This document shows positions 1 through 6,719 of a DNA stretch of 29,595 bases, in pieces. Source of the DNA: Fibrobacter sp. UBA4373 (GTDB lineage Bacteria; Fibrobacterota; Fibrobacteria; Fibrobacterales; Fibrobacteraceae); the NCBI GenBank assembly GCA_002390045.1, contig DGSB01000040.1:514-30108 (forward strand), written 5' to 3'. The notes under the pieces are model-generated. The model worked only from the letters and a program-made list of their open reading frames with translations, made no database searches and had not been told where the DNA came from. The stretch's first letter is position 1. Each line of letters opens with the position of its first letter. A program made the position numbers and the translations under genes.

Positions 1-85
1 CCTCGCCGCCCACATCGTCGCCCTCTCTGACGCGAGCGTCAAGGAAAAGCTCGTCGCTTACCGCAAGGGGCTGGGTGACATTTAG
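1..85 (+). CDS. purE: PurE, C-terminal end only (5' truncated by window edge)
   Basis: Only the last 27 codons are present, read in frame from base 2 to the TAG at 83-85. The peptide has the helix LSDASVKEKLVAYRKG, which resembles the C-terminus of class I PurE (N5-carboxyaminoimidazole ribonucleotide mutase), where a late 'ALSD..l..KL..yR' helix is typical. PurE converts N5-CAIR to CAIR in purine synthesis. The following DUF3108 gene starts 3 nt after this stop, so the two are probably cotranscribed. The identification rests on a short tail and is therefore moderate; the rest of the gene lies outside the window. Confidence 0.6.
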   Translation, partial: LAAHIVALSDASVKEKLVAYRKGLGDI

Positions 86-88
86 CTT

Positions 89-856
89 ATGAAACGCTTT
101 TTCCTCTTCGCTCTTTGGCTCGCCGCGTTTGCTTTTGCAGAAGACATGACGAGTGCTCCATGGGCCAAGGGAGAAAAGCTTTCCTACCGCTTAAGTTGGG
201 GCTTCATCACGGCCGGCTCTGCCGACATGCTGACGCTCCCTCTTGGCGATGGAAAAATCGAATTTGTGAGCGTTGCCCGTAACAATGGCGCTTTTAATTC
301 GATTTATCCCGTAGCGGATACAATTCGCACGATTTCGGTTGGGGAGCGTTTTCTTCCGGAATCGTTCAAGAAGATCTTGAACGAAGGTTCTTATCATAGT
401 ACTTCAAAAATTTTCTTTGACCGTGGAGGTAAGAAGGCTGTCCTTTCGGATACGGTTTTCGAAAATTCCAAACGGAAAGAAATCAAAAGACGGGTCGATA
501 CGACGGTAACGATCCAGGGGTATGAACACTGTATCATTTCTGCCTTTTATCGGGTGCGCAGTATGGATCTTACCGGTAAAAAGGACACTTACTTTTCAGC
601 GGTCAGTGGAAAAAAACGCTATTCGTTGCAAGTGGTGATTCACGGTAAGGAAACGGTCGAAACCGATCTTGGCAAGTTTGACTGCATCAAGGTGGAACCG
701 ATGTTGGGGGACGATGGCGCCTTTAAGGCTTCTGGAAGACTCTTCATTTGGCTCACGGATGACGCCCGGCGTCTGCCTGTTTTGATGACGGTCAAGATCC
801 CGATCGGTTCTATTCGTGGAGAATTGGTCCAATTTCGCCAGGGAACGGTAAATTGA
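89..856 (+). CDS. DUF3108 domain periplasmic/envelope protein
   Basis: 255 residues. A classic signal peptide (basic MKR, hydrophobic stretch, AFAED cleavage area near residue 18) sends it out of the cytoplasm. The mature start, with KGEKLSYRLSWGFITAG, is the usual opening of DUF3108 proteins, which are predicted beta-rich envelope proteins of unknown role. The middle has alternating hydrophobic strands, and the late segment 'LGKFDCIKVEP' followed by 'RLFIWLTDDARRLPV' is also typical of the family. It starts 3 nt after the purE stop, so it is probably translated from the same mRNA. I see no intrinsic terminator after it. Function is unknown; the domain call is fairly confident. Confidence 0.8.
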   Translation: MKRFFLFALWLAAFAFAEDMTSAPWAKGEKLSYRLSWGFITAGSADMLTLPLGDGKIEFVSVARNNGAFNSIYPVADTIRTISVGERFLPESFKKILNEGSYHSTSKIFFDRGGKKAVLSDTVFENSKRKEIKRRVDTTVTIQGYEHCIISAFYRVRSMDLTGKKDTYFSAVSGKKRYSLQVVIHGKETVETDLGKFDCIKVEPMLGDDGAFKASGRLFIWLTDDARRLPVLMTVKIPIGSIRGELVQFRQGTVN

Positions 857-923
857 GCTGGTAAGAAGGGTATTCAATTTTCTTTTTACACAAATATTTT
901 AGTTTACATTCTAGAGAATAAAC

Positions 924-929
924 TATATT
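924..929 (+). promoter_or_regulatory. Probable -10 box for the barrel protein gene at 972
   Basis: TATATT at 924-929, with a weak TTTACA at 903-908 upstream (15-nt spacer, short). The resulting leader of about 35-40 nt carries AGAGG at 957-961 as ribosome binding site, 10 nt before the ATG. Confidence 0.45.
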
Positions 930-971
930 GAACACGGAACTATTCTATCTCTAAATAGAGGCTCTTAAGCA

Positions 972-1838
972 ATGTTTAAAAAAGTTTGCATCCTGTTTTT
1001 TGCTTTGGCAGTCGCGAGCTTTGCTCAAGACGATTCCGACTTTGACGAGGCCGAAGAATCTTCGAGCGAAGAAGTCTCTGAATCCGCATCTTATTCGGCT
1101 CCGGCTGAAGAAGAAACGGCGACCAGCAGCCGTGCTGCGGACCGTGCCAAACGTCGTGAATTTGAAAAGGACCAGCGCCTGGATGAATTTGCAAACAACC
1201 TTCGCCGTCGTGACTGGCTCAAGGATCGTTTGGTTTTTGAAATCGGCATGGGCTCTCGTCAGCCTGTGATGGGCGAAACCGGTCTCGGCATGGGCTTCGG
1301 CTTCGGTGCGGAATACATTACCCGCTGGCATATCGCTCTCTTCGGATCGTTCGGCTTTATCCCGAGCGGTGATGACCCGGACTTCTCGAATTTCAAGCTC
1401 GAAGGCGGTACCGGTTGGAAGGTCGGTTTGAACTACTACCTCTTCCCGAAGAACCCGTTGCATTTGGGCCTTTCCGTTTCTTACGGTACGGTCTACTACG
1501 ATCATGACATCGTTGCGGATTCGACGAACGATTACACGCGTGAACTTCTCACGACGACAGGTTTCCAGTTCGACGTCCTCATTACCTACTTGACCAACGA
1601 ATGGTATTATCTCCAGTTCGCTATCGGTATGTATTATGCGCCGAAGGCTTACGACGATTCCCACAAGAAGGACGTCAAGGGTAACGATGTTTCCCGTGTG
1701 ATCGACAGTGACGGTATTTCGAAGTTCGGACTTGTCTTCGGTATCACGATTGGCTTTGCCTTGCCGGAATTCTTCCCGGATGCAACGGAAATCCGCCGTC
1801 GCGAACGTGAAAAGAAGTACAGCGAACAGGAAGACTAA
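972..1838 (+). CDS. Secreted outer-membrane beta-barrel-like protein
   Basis: 288 residues. The signal peptide ends around SFAQD (residue 19). It is followed by an acidic, Ser/Glu-rich low-complexity stretch (about 20-50) and a charged Arg/Lys segment (about 55-80). From about residue 85 to 270 the sequence alternates hydrophobic and polar residues with many Gly, Tyr and Phe, as in small outer-membrane barrels. The C-terminus is charged rather than the usual barrel-final aromatic strand. It has its own likely promoter and a strong terminator, so it appears monocistronic. I do not recognise a named family. The opposite strand is open over much of the gene, but that frame lacks protein-like features. 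Confidence 0.75.
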   Translation: MFKKVCILFFALAVASFAQDDSDFDEAEESSSEEVSESASYSAPAEEETATSSRAADRAKRREFEKDQRLDEFANNLRRRDWLKDRLVFEIGMGSRQPVMGETGLGMGFGFGAEYITRWHIALFGSFGFIPSGDDPDFSNFKLEGGTGWKVGLNYYLFPKNPLHLGLSVSYGTVYYDHDIVADSTNDYTRELLTTTGFQFDVLITYLTNEWYYLQFAIGMYYAPKAYDDSHKKDVKGNDVSRVIDSDGISKFGLVFGITIGFALPEFFPDATEIRRREREKKYSEQED

Positions 1839-1861
1839 AAATTCATCTTCCCTAGAATTTC

Positions 1862-1890
1862 AAAAAGGTCGGCGGATGCCGGCCTTTTTT
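1862..1890 (+). terminator. Intrinsic terminator after the barrel protein gene
   Basis: Stem GGTCGGC / GCCGGCC (one G-U pair) around loop GGAT, extended by A/T pairs and ending in six T. It begins 24 nt after the stop codon. Confidence 0.85.
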
Positions 1891-1970
1891 GCGTGTGATT
1901 CAACTCACTTCTGGGGAATCCTCGTCTCTTTTTTTTCGGCTCAATCCTTAGAAATACAAGGAAATAGTGC

Positions 1971-2075
1971 TATATTGTGAAATGTACAGAAGGAGAGGAC
2001 TGATGATGCAAACGGTTTAGATGGTATCTAACCCGTTGAGTTGGACGGTGTCGATCGGATCGACGCCGTTTTTTT
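1971..2075 (+). ncRNA. Candidate small RNA with two hairpins and its own promoter and terminator
   Basis: A -10-like TATATT lies at 1971-1976, so transcription would start near 1983. The transcript would hold hairpin 1 (2011-2022 pairing with 2026-2037, 12 positions with one mismatch, 3-nt loop) and hairpin 2 (2045-2055 pairing with 2059-2069, 11 pairs including one wobble, 3-nt loop) followed at once by seven T, a textbook intrinsic terminator. A strong Shine-Dalgarno-like AGGAG (1991-1995) precedes a five-codon frame at 2003-2020. It matches no RNA family I recognise. The unit fills most of the 305-nt gap between the barrel gene and tRNA-Arg. The termination signal is clear; the role is unknown. 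Confidence 0.5.
2045..2075 (+). terminator. Intrinsic terminator of the candidate small RNA
   Basis: 11-pair stem ACGGTGTCGAT / ATCGACGCCGT (one G-U), loop CGG, then seven T. No annotated gene ends just upstream, which implies a short unannotated transcript. Confidence 0.8.
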
Positions 2076-2119
2076 ATGGCAAGATTTATGGAACCCTCAG
2101 ACAAACGGCGAAAAAAGAT

Positions 2120-2127
2120 TATATTTG
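2120..2127 (+). promoter_or_regulatory. TAnnTTTG-type promoter box for tRNA-Arg
   Basis: TATATTTG lies 16 nt before the first base of tRNA-Arg. It matches the -7 consensus TAnnTTTG described for Bacteroides. Confidence 0.55.
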
Positions 2128-2143
2128 GAAAGCTTCTAGCATT

Positions 2144-2217
2144 GTCCGCGTAGCTCAATTGGATAGAGTGTCAGTTTCCGAAACTGAAGGTCACGAGTTC
2201 GACTCTCGTCGTGGGCA
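2144..2217 (+). tRNA. tRNA-Arg (anticodon CCG)
   Basis: 74 nt that fold as a full cloverleaf: 7-pair acceptor stem GTCCGCG / CGTGGGC (with wobbles), D arm GCTC...GAGT, anticodon stem TCAGT / ACTGA enclosing TTCCGAA (anticodon CCG, reading CGG), and T arm ACGAG-TTCGACT-CTCGT. The discriminator is A2217. CCA is not encoded and must be added after transcription. Confidence 0.95.
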
Positions 2218-2220
2218 CTG

Positions 2221-2251
2221 AAAAACGCACCGGGTTTCCCGGTGCGTTTTC
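2221..2251. terminator. Bidirectional terminator between tRNA-Arg and rimO
   Basis: Perfect 13-pair stem AAAACGCACCGGG / CCCGGTGCGTTTT around a TTT loop. It has A tracts on the left and T tracts on the right, so it can stop tRNA-Arg transcription on plus and rimO transcription on minus. Confidence 0.9.
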
Positions 2252-2266
2252 TGTTTCAAGATTTAT

Positions 2267-3577
2267 TTAAGCGTGAGAAACGATAACGCCTGTCAGTTCA
2301 TGGGGCTCTGCATCGATGATCTTCACCATGTAGAATTCTCCGGGGTTTGCATCGCCTTCGACGATTTTGACGATATCGTCGGAATCGAGCGAATTCCCTT
2401 CGGTTCTGCCAATAAAGTGGTAATCGCTTTCTTCGGCGACTTCATCGATCAAAACCTTGACTTCTTTGCCGATCAAAGCTTCGTTGGCTTCGGAAGAAAT
2501 TTCTTCCTGCAAGTCTTGGATGGCATCCAGACGGGCGCGGGCAAGCTCTTCTTCGACAGGGGCTTCCTTGAGCTTCATGGCCGGGGTTCCTTCTTCAGGG
2601 CTAAAGACGAAACCTCCCAAGTGTTCAAAGCGCACGTCCTGAATCAAACGCATCAGTTCTTCAAAGTCTTCCTGCGTTTCGCCGGGGAATCCGACAAGGA
2701 CCGTTGTGCGGAGCGTGACGCCCGGGATTTTGGTGCGAATATCGCTGAGCATTTTGCGCAAGCTATTTTCGTTGTAGCTACGGCGCATGAGCTTCAGCAT
2801 GTGCGAGCTTGCGTGCTGAATCGGCATGTCTACGTATTTGCAAATGCGCGGTTCGTTGGCCATCAGGTCCAAAAGCTCATCGTCGATAAACTCCGGATAC
2901 CAGTAGAGCGTGCGAATCCAAGGAATGTTGGTTTCCTTGAGGACGGCCTTCAAAAGCTTGGCCAGCGATGGGCCTTTCTTGCCCTGGTCGTGACCGTAGA
3001 ACGTGGTGTCTTGCGCAATGAGGGTCAATTCCTGAACGCCTTGGGCTTCCAGCTCTTTCGCTTCCTTGATGATGCTTTCGATAGAAAACGAAATCTGCTT
3101 GCCGCGAATGTTGGGAATGGCGCAAAACGCGCAACGGCGATCGCATCCTTCCGCAATCTTCAAATAGGCGTGGTGCTTGTAATCGCCCAGGTTTAAGCGG
3201 GCCAAGTTTTCCGTTCCACTGGCTTTTTCGCCAAGTCCGAGAACCTTTAAAATTTTGCCTTGTTCGTAAGTGCCGAGCCAGTAGTCGACTTCGGGCATTT
3301 CCTGGGGAAGCTCTTCCATGTAGCGGCCCGAAAGGCAGCCGGTGACGATGAGCTTTTGGGAAGGCTTCTTGGCTTCGATAAAGGACAAGACCGTGTTGAT
3401 GGATTCGGTCTTGGCGTCTTCGATAAATCCACAGGTGTTGATGAGCAGGTAGTCCGCCTTTTCGGCGTTTTCCGTAGATACAAAACCAGCCGAGTAAAGC
3501 TCGGCAAGTATATGTTCACCATCAACCTGGTTTTTTGCACAACCGAGTTGTGCTGCAAAAATACGGGGATGTTTCAA
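2267..3577 (-). CDS. rimO: Ribosomal protein S12 methylthiotransferase RimO
   Basis: 436 residues, normal length. RimO is a radical SAM enzyme that adds a methylthio group to the conserved aspartate of ribosomal protein S12. The N-terminal methylthiotransferase domain has its three cluster cysteines at C13 (QLGCAKN), C49 (NTCGF) and C81 (TGCLS). The radical SAM motif CDRRCAFC supplies C145, C149 and C152. A C-terminal TRAM-like domain spans about 370-436. The short N-terminus and 'GCDRRCAFCAIP' favour RimO over the tRNA enzyme MiaB. It starts 6 nt after the stop of the SPOR lipoprotein gene, so it is probably the second gene of an operon. It ends at the bidirectional terminator shared with tRNA-Arg. 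Confidence 0.95.
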   Translation of the reverse strand: MKHPRIFAAQLGCAKNQVDGEHILAELYSAGFVSTENAEKADYLLINTCGFIEDAKTESINTVLSFIEAKKPSQKLIVTGCLSGRYMEELPQEMPEVDYWLGTYEQGKILKVLGLGEKASGTENLARLNLGDYKHHAYLKIAEGCDRRCAFCAIPNIRGKQISFSIESIIKEAKELEAQGVQELTLIAQDTTFYGHDQGKKGPSLAKLLKAVLKETNIPWIRTLYWYPEFIDDELLDLMANEPRICKYVDMPIQHASSHMLKLMRRSYNENSLRKMLSDIRTKIPGVTLRTTVLVGFPGETQEDFEELMRLIQDVRFEHLGGFVFSPEEGTPAMKLKEAPVEEELARARLDAIQDLQEEISSEANEALIGKEVKVLIDEVAEESDYHFIGRTEGNSLDSDDIVKIVEGDANPGEFYMVKIIDAEPHELTGVIVSHA

Positions 3578-3583
3578 AAGTTT

Positions 3584-4384
3584 TTATTCCCAGTCGTCGT
3601 AAACTTCTTCGCCCGGTTTTGCCGGGGCTTCTGCTGCGGGAGCCGGTTCTGCAACGGTATTTGTTGCGGGAGCCGGAGTCTCTGCGACAGGAGCCTCAGC
3701 TTCTACAGCAGGGGCGCTTTCGGTAGAGGAAGTTGCGATGACTTCAGATGAAGAAGATGCGACTTCGGTGGAAGAGGAGGAAACGATTTCCATCGGTTCC
3801 GGGGTCGAGTATGCCGCGGTATTGCTTTGTACGCTAGCATCTGTGGATTCCGGAGCTCCGACCGAGTCGTTTGCCTTGTTGTCGATCCACCAGGCGAATT
3901 CGAGAGGTTCGAGGGCGGATTTTCCGAAAGCCTTGGCGTCTTCAAGCTTTTTAAAGTATCCGACGCGGACTCGGTAATAAGTGCCTTCGAGTTCTCCCGG
4001 GTTTTCAACCTGGGCGAGATATCCCTTGATACCCTTTTCTTCTAATTTCTTTAAAACGGCGTTGGCGGCGCTTTTGGACGGCTGAATGCTGACCTGGATA
4101 ACGATGGCGCCTTCGGAACCCGGCTGAACCAGGTTGCCGTTCGTTTTGAATGTGCCTTCTGCGCTAGAAGCTTCAGCAGAGAGAGATTCGATCGACTGGA
4201 GTTCCGGCATGGCCTTTGCCTCGGATTCGCTAGCGGCAGGAGCTTCTTTGGATGGAGCTACCTTTTCGACCTTTTTTGCCGGCTTGATTTCGGGGACGAC
4301 GTCATCTTCGTTGCTGCATCCAGCAAACATCATGCCGAAAATTGCGGAACTCGCAATTACGGAGAATTTAAAAATATTCACCAT
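3584..4384 (-). CDS. SPOR-domain lipoprotein
   Basis: 266 residues. A lipoprotein signal ends in the lipobox MFAG-C23, so the mature protein should be acylated at Cys23 and membrane anchored. A Ser/Glu/Ala-rich linker follows, then a SPOR domain at about 93-170 (AIVIQVSIQPSKSAANAVLKK and YYRVRVGYFKKLEDA). SPOR domains bind denuded septal peptidoglycan, so a division-site or cell-wall role is likely. A long Ser/Thr/Glu/Pro/Ala-rich tail (about 175-266) is probably disordered; having the SPOR domain in the middle rather than at the end is less usual. AAAGGAG abuts the ATG at 4384, which is too close for a good ribosome site; GTG at codon 2 is an alternative start. rimO follows 6 nt downstream. 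Confidence 0.85.
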   Translation of the reverse strand: MVNIFKFSVIASSAIFGMMFAGCSNEDDVVPEIKPAKKVEKVAPSKEAPAASESEAKAMPELQSIESLSAEASSAEGTFKTNGNLVQPGSEGAIVIQVSIQPSKSAANAVLKKLEEKGIKGYLAQVENPGELEGTYYRVRVGYFKKLEDAKAFGKSALEPLEFAWWIDNKANDSVGAPESTDASVQSNTAAYSTPEPMEIVSSSSTEVASSSSEVIATSSTESAPAVEAEAPVAETPAPATNTVAEPAPAAEAPAKPGEEVYDDWE

Positions 4385-4417
4385 TCTCTCCTTTACCTAA
4401 GCCGAAGGGCTTTGTAA

Positions 4418-4423
4418 AAAATA
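4418..4423 (-). promoter_or_regulatory. Probable -10 box for the SPOR lipoprotein-rimO operon
   Basis: TATATT on the minus strand, 33 nt upstream of the ATG at 4384. This leaves a leader with AAAGGAG next to the start, the conventional leadered arrangement. Confidence 0.45.
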
Positions 4424-4519
4424 TAACTAAGTCTTTGGCAGACCGCAAGTTATGGCTCGTCAAAAAGCACCGAATTTCAAAAGGTGGCGAATGCCGTGTG
4501 GCGGAAAACGGGTCTGCCC

Positions 4520-4548
4520 TTGACGAGTTGGATTCTTTTAGATATATT
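4520..4548 (+). promoter_or_regulatory. rpsU promoter (-35 TTGACG, -10 TATATT)
   Basis: TTGACG at 4520-4525, an exact 17-nt spacer, and TATATT at 4543-4548 (running on as TATATTTGGGG). The leader carries GAGGAA at 4580-4585, 5 nt before the rpsU ATG. This is the clearest -35/-10 pair in the window. Confidence 0.75.
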
Positions 4549-4590
4549 TGGGGCGCATAACAAAAAATTTATTCAACCCGAGGAATCCGA

Positions 4591-4800
4591 ATGATCGGTG
4601 TCGTAGTTAAGCCTAATGAACCTTTCGAACGCGCTCTCAAGCGTTTCACTAAGTCTTGCGAAAAGAACGGAATCATCTCTGACGTGAAGAAGCGTCAGCG
4701 CTATGAAAAGCCGTCTGAAGAAAAGAAGCGCGTTGAAACCGCTGCTCGTCGCAAGCGTTTGAAAGAACTCGCTGACGCAAACCGCAAGCGTCTCTACTAA
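4591..4800 (+). CDS. rpsU: 30S ribosomal protein S21
   Basis: 69 residues, the usual size. It opens MIGVVVKPNEPFERALKRFTK and continues with a very basic body of KKR and RRKR clusters, both typical of bS21. S21 sits on the small subunit near the anti-Shine-Dalgarno end of 16S rRNA. The gene has a strong promoter, a good ribosome site (GAGGAA, 5 nt from the ATG) and an intrinsic terminator just after it, so it is mainly monocistronic. Confidence 0.97.
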   Translation: MIGVVVKPNEPFERALKRFTKSCEKNGIISDVKKRQRYEKPSEEKKRVETAARRKRLKELADANRKRLY

Positions 4801-4824
4801 TTCGTCGCTTTTTTTACGAATGCC

Positions 4825-4851
4825 AAGGGAATGTATCATGTACATTCCCTT
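4825..4851 (+). terminator. Intrinsic terminator after rpsU
   Basis: Perfect 11-pair stem AAGGGAATGTA / TACATTCCCTT with loop TCATG and a short T tract (TTTT, then GG). Confidence 0.8.
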
Positions 4852-4907
4852 TTGGTGTTTCTATTTTTGGATCGAACTTAAACTCCCGGTCAGGGAAAGG
4901 ACATAAT

Positions 4908-5378
4908 ATGGCAGACTCTCTCGTGAAGGCAGAAAGCCCTCTTCTTCAAGAAATTTTGGCAGACATCAAGGCCGCGATGAAGGCCCATGACACGGTGACT
5001 CTCGAAGTGCTCCGCACCCTCCATTCCGACATCAAGAATGTGGCGATCAATGCAAAGAAAGACGTGACGGACGAAGTCGTTCTCGACGTTCTTGCCAAGA
5101 GCATCAAGCAGCGCAATGAATCAATCGAAATGCTCCGCAAGGGCGGTCGTGAAGAAAGCGCTCAGGAAGAAGAAAAGACTCTCGCTGTTTATCAGAAATA
5201 TCTTCCGAAGCAGCTCACGGAAGATGAAGTAAAGGCCCTGATTGAAGAAATCAAGGCCCAGGTTGGAGCTCAAGGCCCCAAGGATATGGGAAAGATCATG
5301 AAAGAACTTTCCCCGAAGACGAAAGGCCGCTTTGACGGTCGCCGCGTGAGCGATCTTGTAAAAGCAGCTCTCGCTTAA
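4908..5378 (+). CDS. yqeY: GatB/YqeY domain protein
   Basis: 156 residues, close to the family norm of about 150. The whole protein is the YqeY fold: an N-terminal helical part (LLQEILADIKAAMKAHD, LEVLRTLHSDIKN) and a C-terminal part with 'YQKYLPKQLTEDEV' and 'DMGKIMKELSPKTKGRFDGRRVSDLV'. It is related to the tail domain of GatB, the amidotransferase subunit that binds tRNA, and tRNA-related roles have been proposed, but its function is not settled. AAAGGA at 4896-4901 is well placed, 6 nt before the ATG. Its stop codon directly abuts the stop codon of the convergent rpiA. Confidence 0.92.
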   Translation: MADSLVKAESPLLQEILADIKAAMKAHDTVTLEVLRTLHSDIKNVAINAKKDVTDEVVLDVLAKSIKQRNESIEMLRKGGREESAQEEEKTLAVYQKYLPKQLTEDEVKALIEEIKAQVGAQGPKDMGKIMKELSPKTKGRFDGRRVSDLVKAALA

Positions 5379-6065
5379 TTAGAATTCTTCCAGTCCGTTT
5401 GGCGCAGCAAGGATTACCTTGTTTGCCATCCCGATGAATAACCCGTGGCCCAAAAGCCCGGGTATTTTATTGAGTTCGAAATCGAGTTTTGCCGGGTCAG
5501 CGATCGGGCCGAACTTGGCGTCGGCGATCAGGTTGCCGGAGTCGCTGATGACTGGACCGTCTTTGCCAGGAGCGCCCATGCGGACGGCGAGCGTTGCTCC
5601 GAGCTTTGTTACTTTGTACGTAACCGAACCGATTGCGTTCGGAAGAATTTCGAGAGGGACTGCGAATTTTTCGCCGAGAGTCTGCACCTTTTTGCCCGAG
5701 TCCGCGATGATGATGTAGTTGTCTGCCATGGAGGCGACGATCTTTTCGAGAAGGTGTGCGGCGCCGCGGCCCTTGATCAAATTCTTGTTCGGGTCGATTT
5801 CATCGGCACCATCGATCGCAATGTCCAGGTGGCTTGCTTCGCCGAGGTCGATCAGAGGAATGCCGAGCTTACGGCACTGGAGCGTGGTGCTCCAGCTGGT
5901 GCTGACGGCTGTCACCTTCAGACCTTCGGTCTGGATGCGTTCGCCAAGACGTTCGACCATGTAGGCTGCCGTACTGCCTGTGCCAAGCCCAACGGTCATG
6001 CCGGATTCAATCATGTTTGCAGCGCGAACGCCTGCAGCCTTTTTCAGTTCGTTTAAGTCAGCCAT
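5379..6065 (-). CDS. rpiA: Ribose-5-phosphate isomerase A
   Basis: 228 residues (E. coli RpiA is 219). It interconverts ribose 5-phosphate and ribulose 5-phosphate in the non-oxidative pentose phosphate pathway. The family motifs are intact: GLGTGST (26-32, phosphate loop), the SxSW-like segment 'TAVSTSWST', DGADEID (85-91) and KGRGAAHLLEKIVA (98-111), the last two holding the catalytic Asp, Lys and Glu. Its ATG overlaps the stop of the upstream FKBP gene by one base (TAATG), indicating translational coupling. The gene ends exactly where convergent yqeY ends. Confidence 0.96.
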   Translation of the reverse strand: MADLNELKKAAGVRAANMIESGMTVGLGTGSTAAYMVERLGERIQTEGLKVTAVSTSWSTTLQCRKLGIPLIDLGEASHLDIAIDGADEIDPNKNLIKGRGAAHLLEKIVASMADNYIIIADSGKKVQTLGEKFAVPLEILPNAIGSVTYKVTKLGATLAVRMGAPGKDGPVISDSGNLIADAKFGPIADPAKLDFELNKIPGLLGHGLFIGMANKVILAAPNGLEEF

Positions 6066-6685
6066 TATCGCCAGTGTCTCCCAAAGTTATTTTGTTCGTC
6101 TTCTGGAAAGTCTTCGTCGAAGCCGTCGCTTCCATCTTCTTCGTCTTCCGTGTATTCGTCGGGAAGGCCCGTTTCGAGTTCGGTAATCGAAGGTTCGGTG
6201 ATGTCTACGATGGTGACTTCGAAGGTTAAATCTTTGCCCGCAAACGGGTGGTTTCCGTCGAGCGTGACCGTGTCCTTTTGAATTTCCTTGATCGTGTAGA
6301 TGTCGGGATCTTCTTCCACTTCACTTTTGCTGTAAATTTCGCGGGGGTCTTCCGGAATGGTGAATTCGGTGAAGTTCGAGTCGCGGACAAGTTCAAGCTC
6401 CATGCCGAGCCAAAGTTCGCCGATGTTGCGAAGTTCGGCCTTGGAAACCTTGATAATCAAATCTTTGCGGTACGGTCCATACCCTTTGTCGTAAGGAACG
6501 TGGGCTACGACGTGGTCTCCAATATGGTGTCCTTCAAGGGCTTTTTCGAGCCCTTCGATGACGCTATCGCAGCCATGCATGTAAACAAACGGGAATGTTT
6601 CGGGGACTTCCTCGATGATTGCGCCGTTTTCGTCCAGTAAAGAATAGCCAATGCTAACTTTTTTGTTTTTCTCGACCGTTTCCAT
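6065..6685 (-). CDS. SlyD-like FKBP-type peptidyl-prolyl isomerase
   Basis: 206 residues from the ATG at 6685. An in-frame ATG at 6721 was not chosen because it would read through the promoter and add a tail foreign to the family. The core follows SlyD: a first strand pair (KVSIGYSLLDENGAIIEE), 'YMHGCDSVIEGLEKALEGHHIGD', the GYGPY segment, an inserted flap (chaperone) domain, and return through 'VTLDGNHPFAGKDLTFEVTIVDI'. Such proteins catalyse prolyl isomerisation and act as folding helpers. The flap carries an extra acidic insert (about 110-140). The tail (about 175-206) is Asp/Glu-rich instead of the metal-binding His/Cys-rich tail of E. coli SlyD, so nickel binding is not suggested. It is translationally coupled to rpiA. 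Confidence 0.88.
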   Translation of the reverse strand: METVEKNKKVSIGYSLLDENGAIIEEVPETFPFVYMHGCDSVIEGLEKALEGHHIGDHVVAHVPYDKGYGPYRKDLIIKVSKAELRNIGELWLGMELELVRDSNFTEFTIPEDPREIYSKSEVEEDPDIYTIKEIQKDTVTLDGNHPFAGKDLTFEVTIVDITEPSITELETGLPDEYTEDEEDGSDGFDEDFPEDEQNNFGRHWR

Positions 6686-6691
6686 CAAGCC

Positions 6692-6712
6692 CAAATATAG
6701 AAAAGCTATATT
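6692..6712. promoter_or_regulatory. Divergent overlapping promoters for the FKBP and phosphoesterase genes
   Basis: The 34-nt gap (6686-6719) holds TATATTTG on minus (6692-6699) and TATATT on plus (6707-6712). The plus box ends 7 nt before the ATG at 6720. The TATATT part of the minus box (6694-6699) ends 8 nt before the ATG at 6685. Both transcripts would be leaderless or nearly so. Confidence 0.55.
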
Positions 6713-6719
6713 AATTTCC

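Noticed and set aside
2021..2221. 66-codon frame running from the small RNA through tRNA-Arg
   Set aside because: It crosses a strong terminator and the whole tRNA; no ribosome site of its own.
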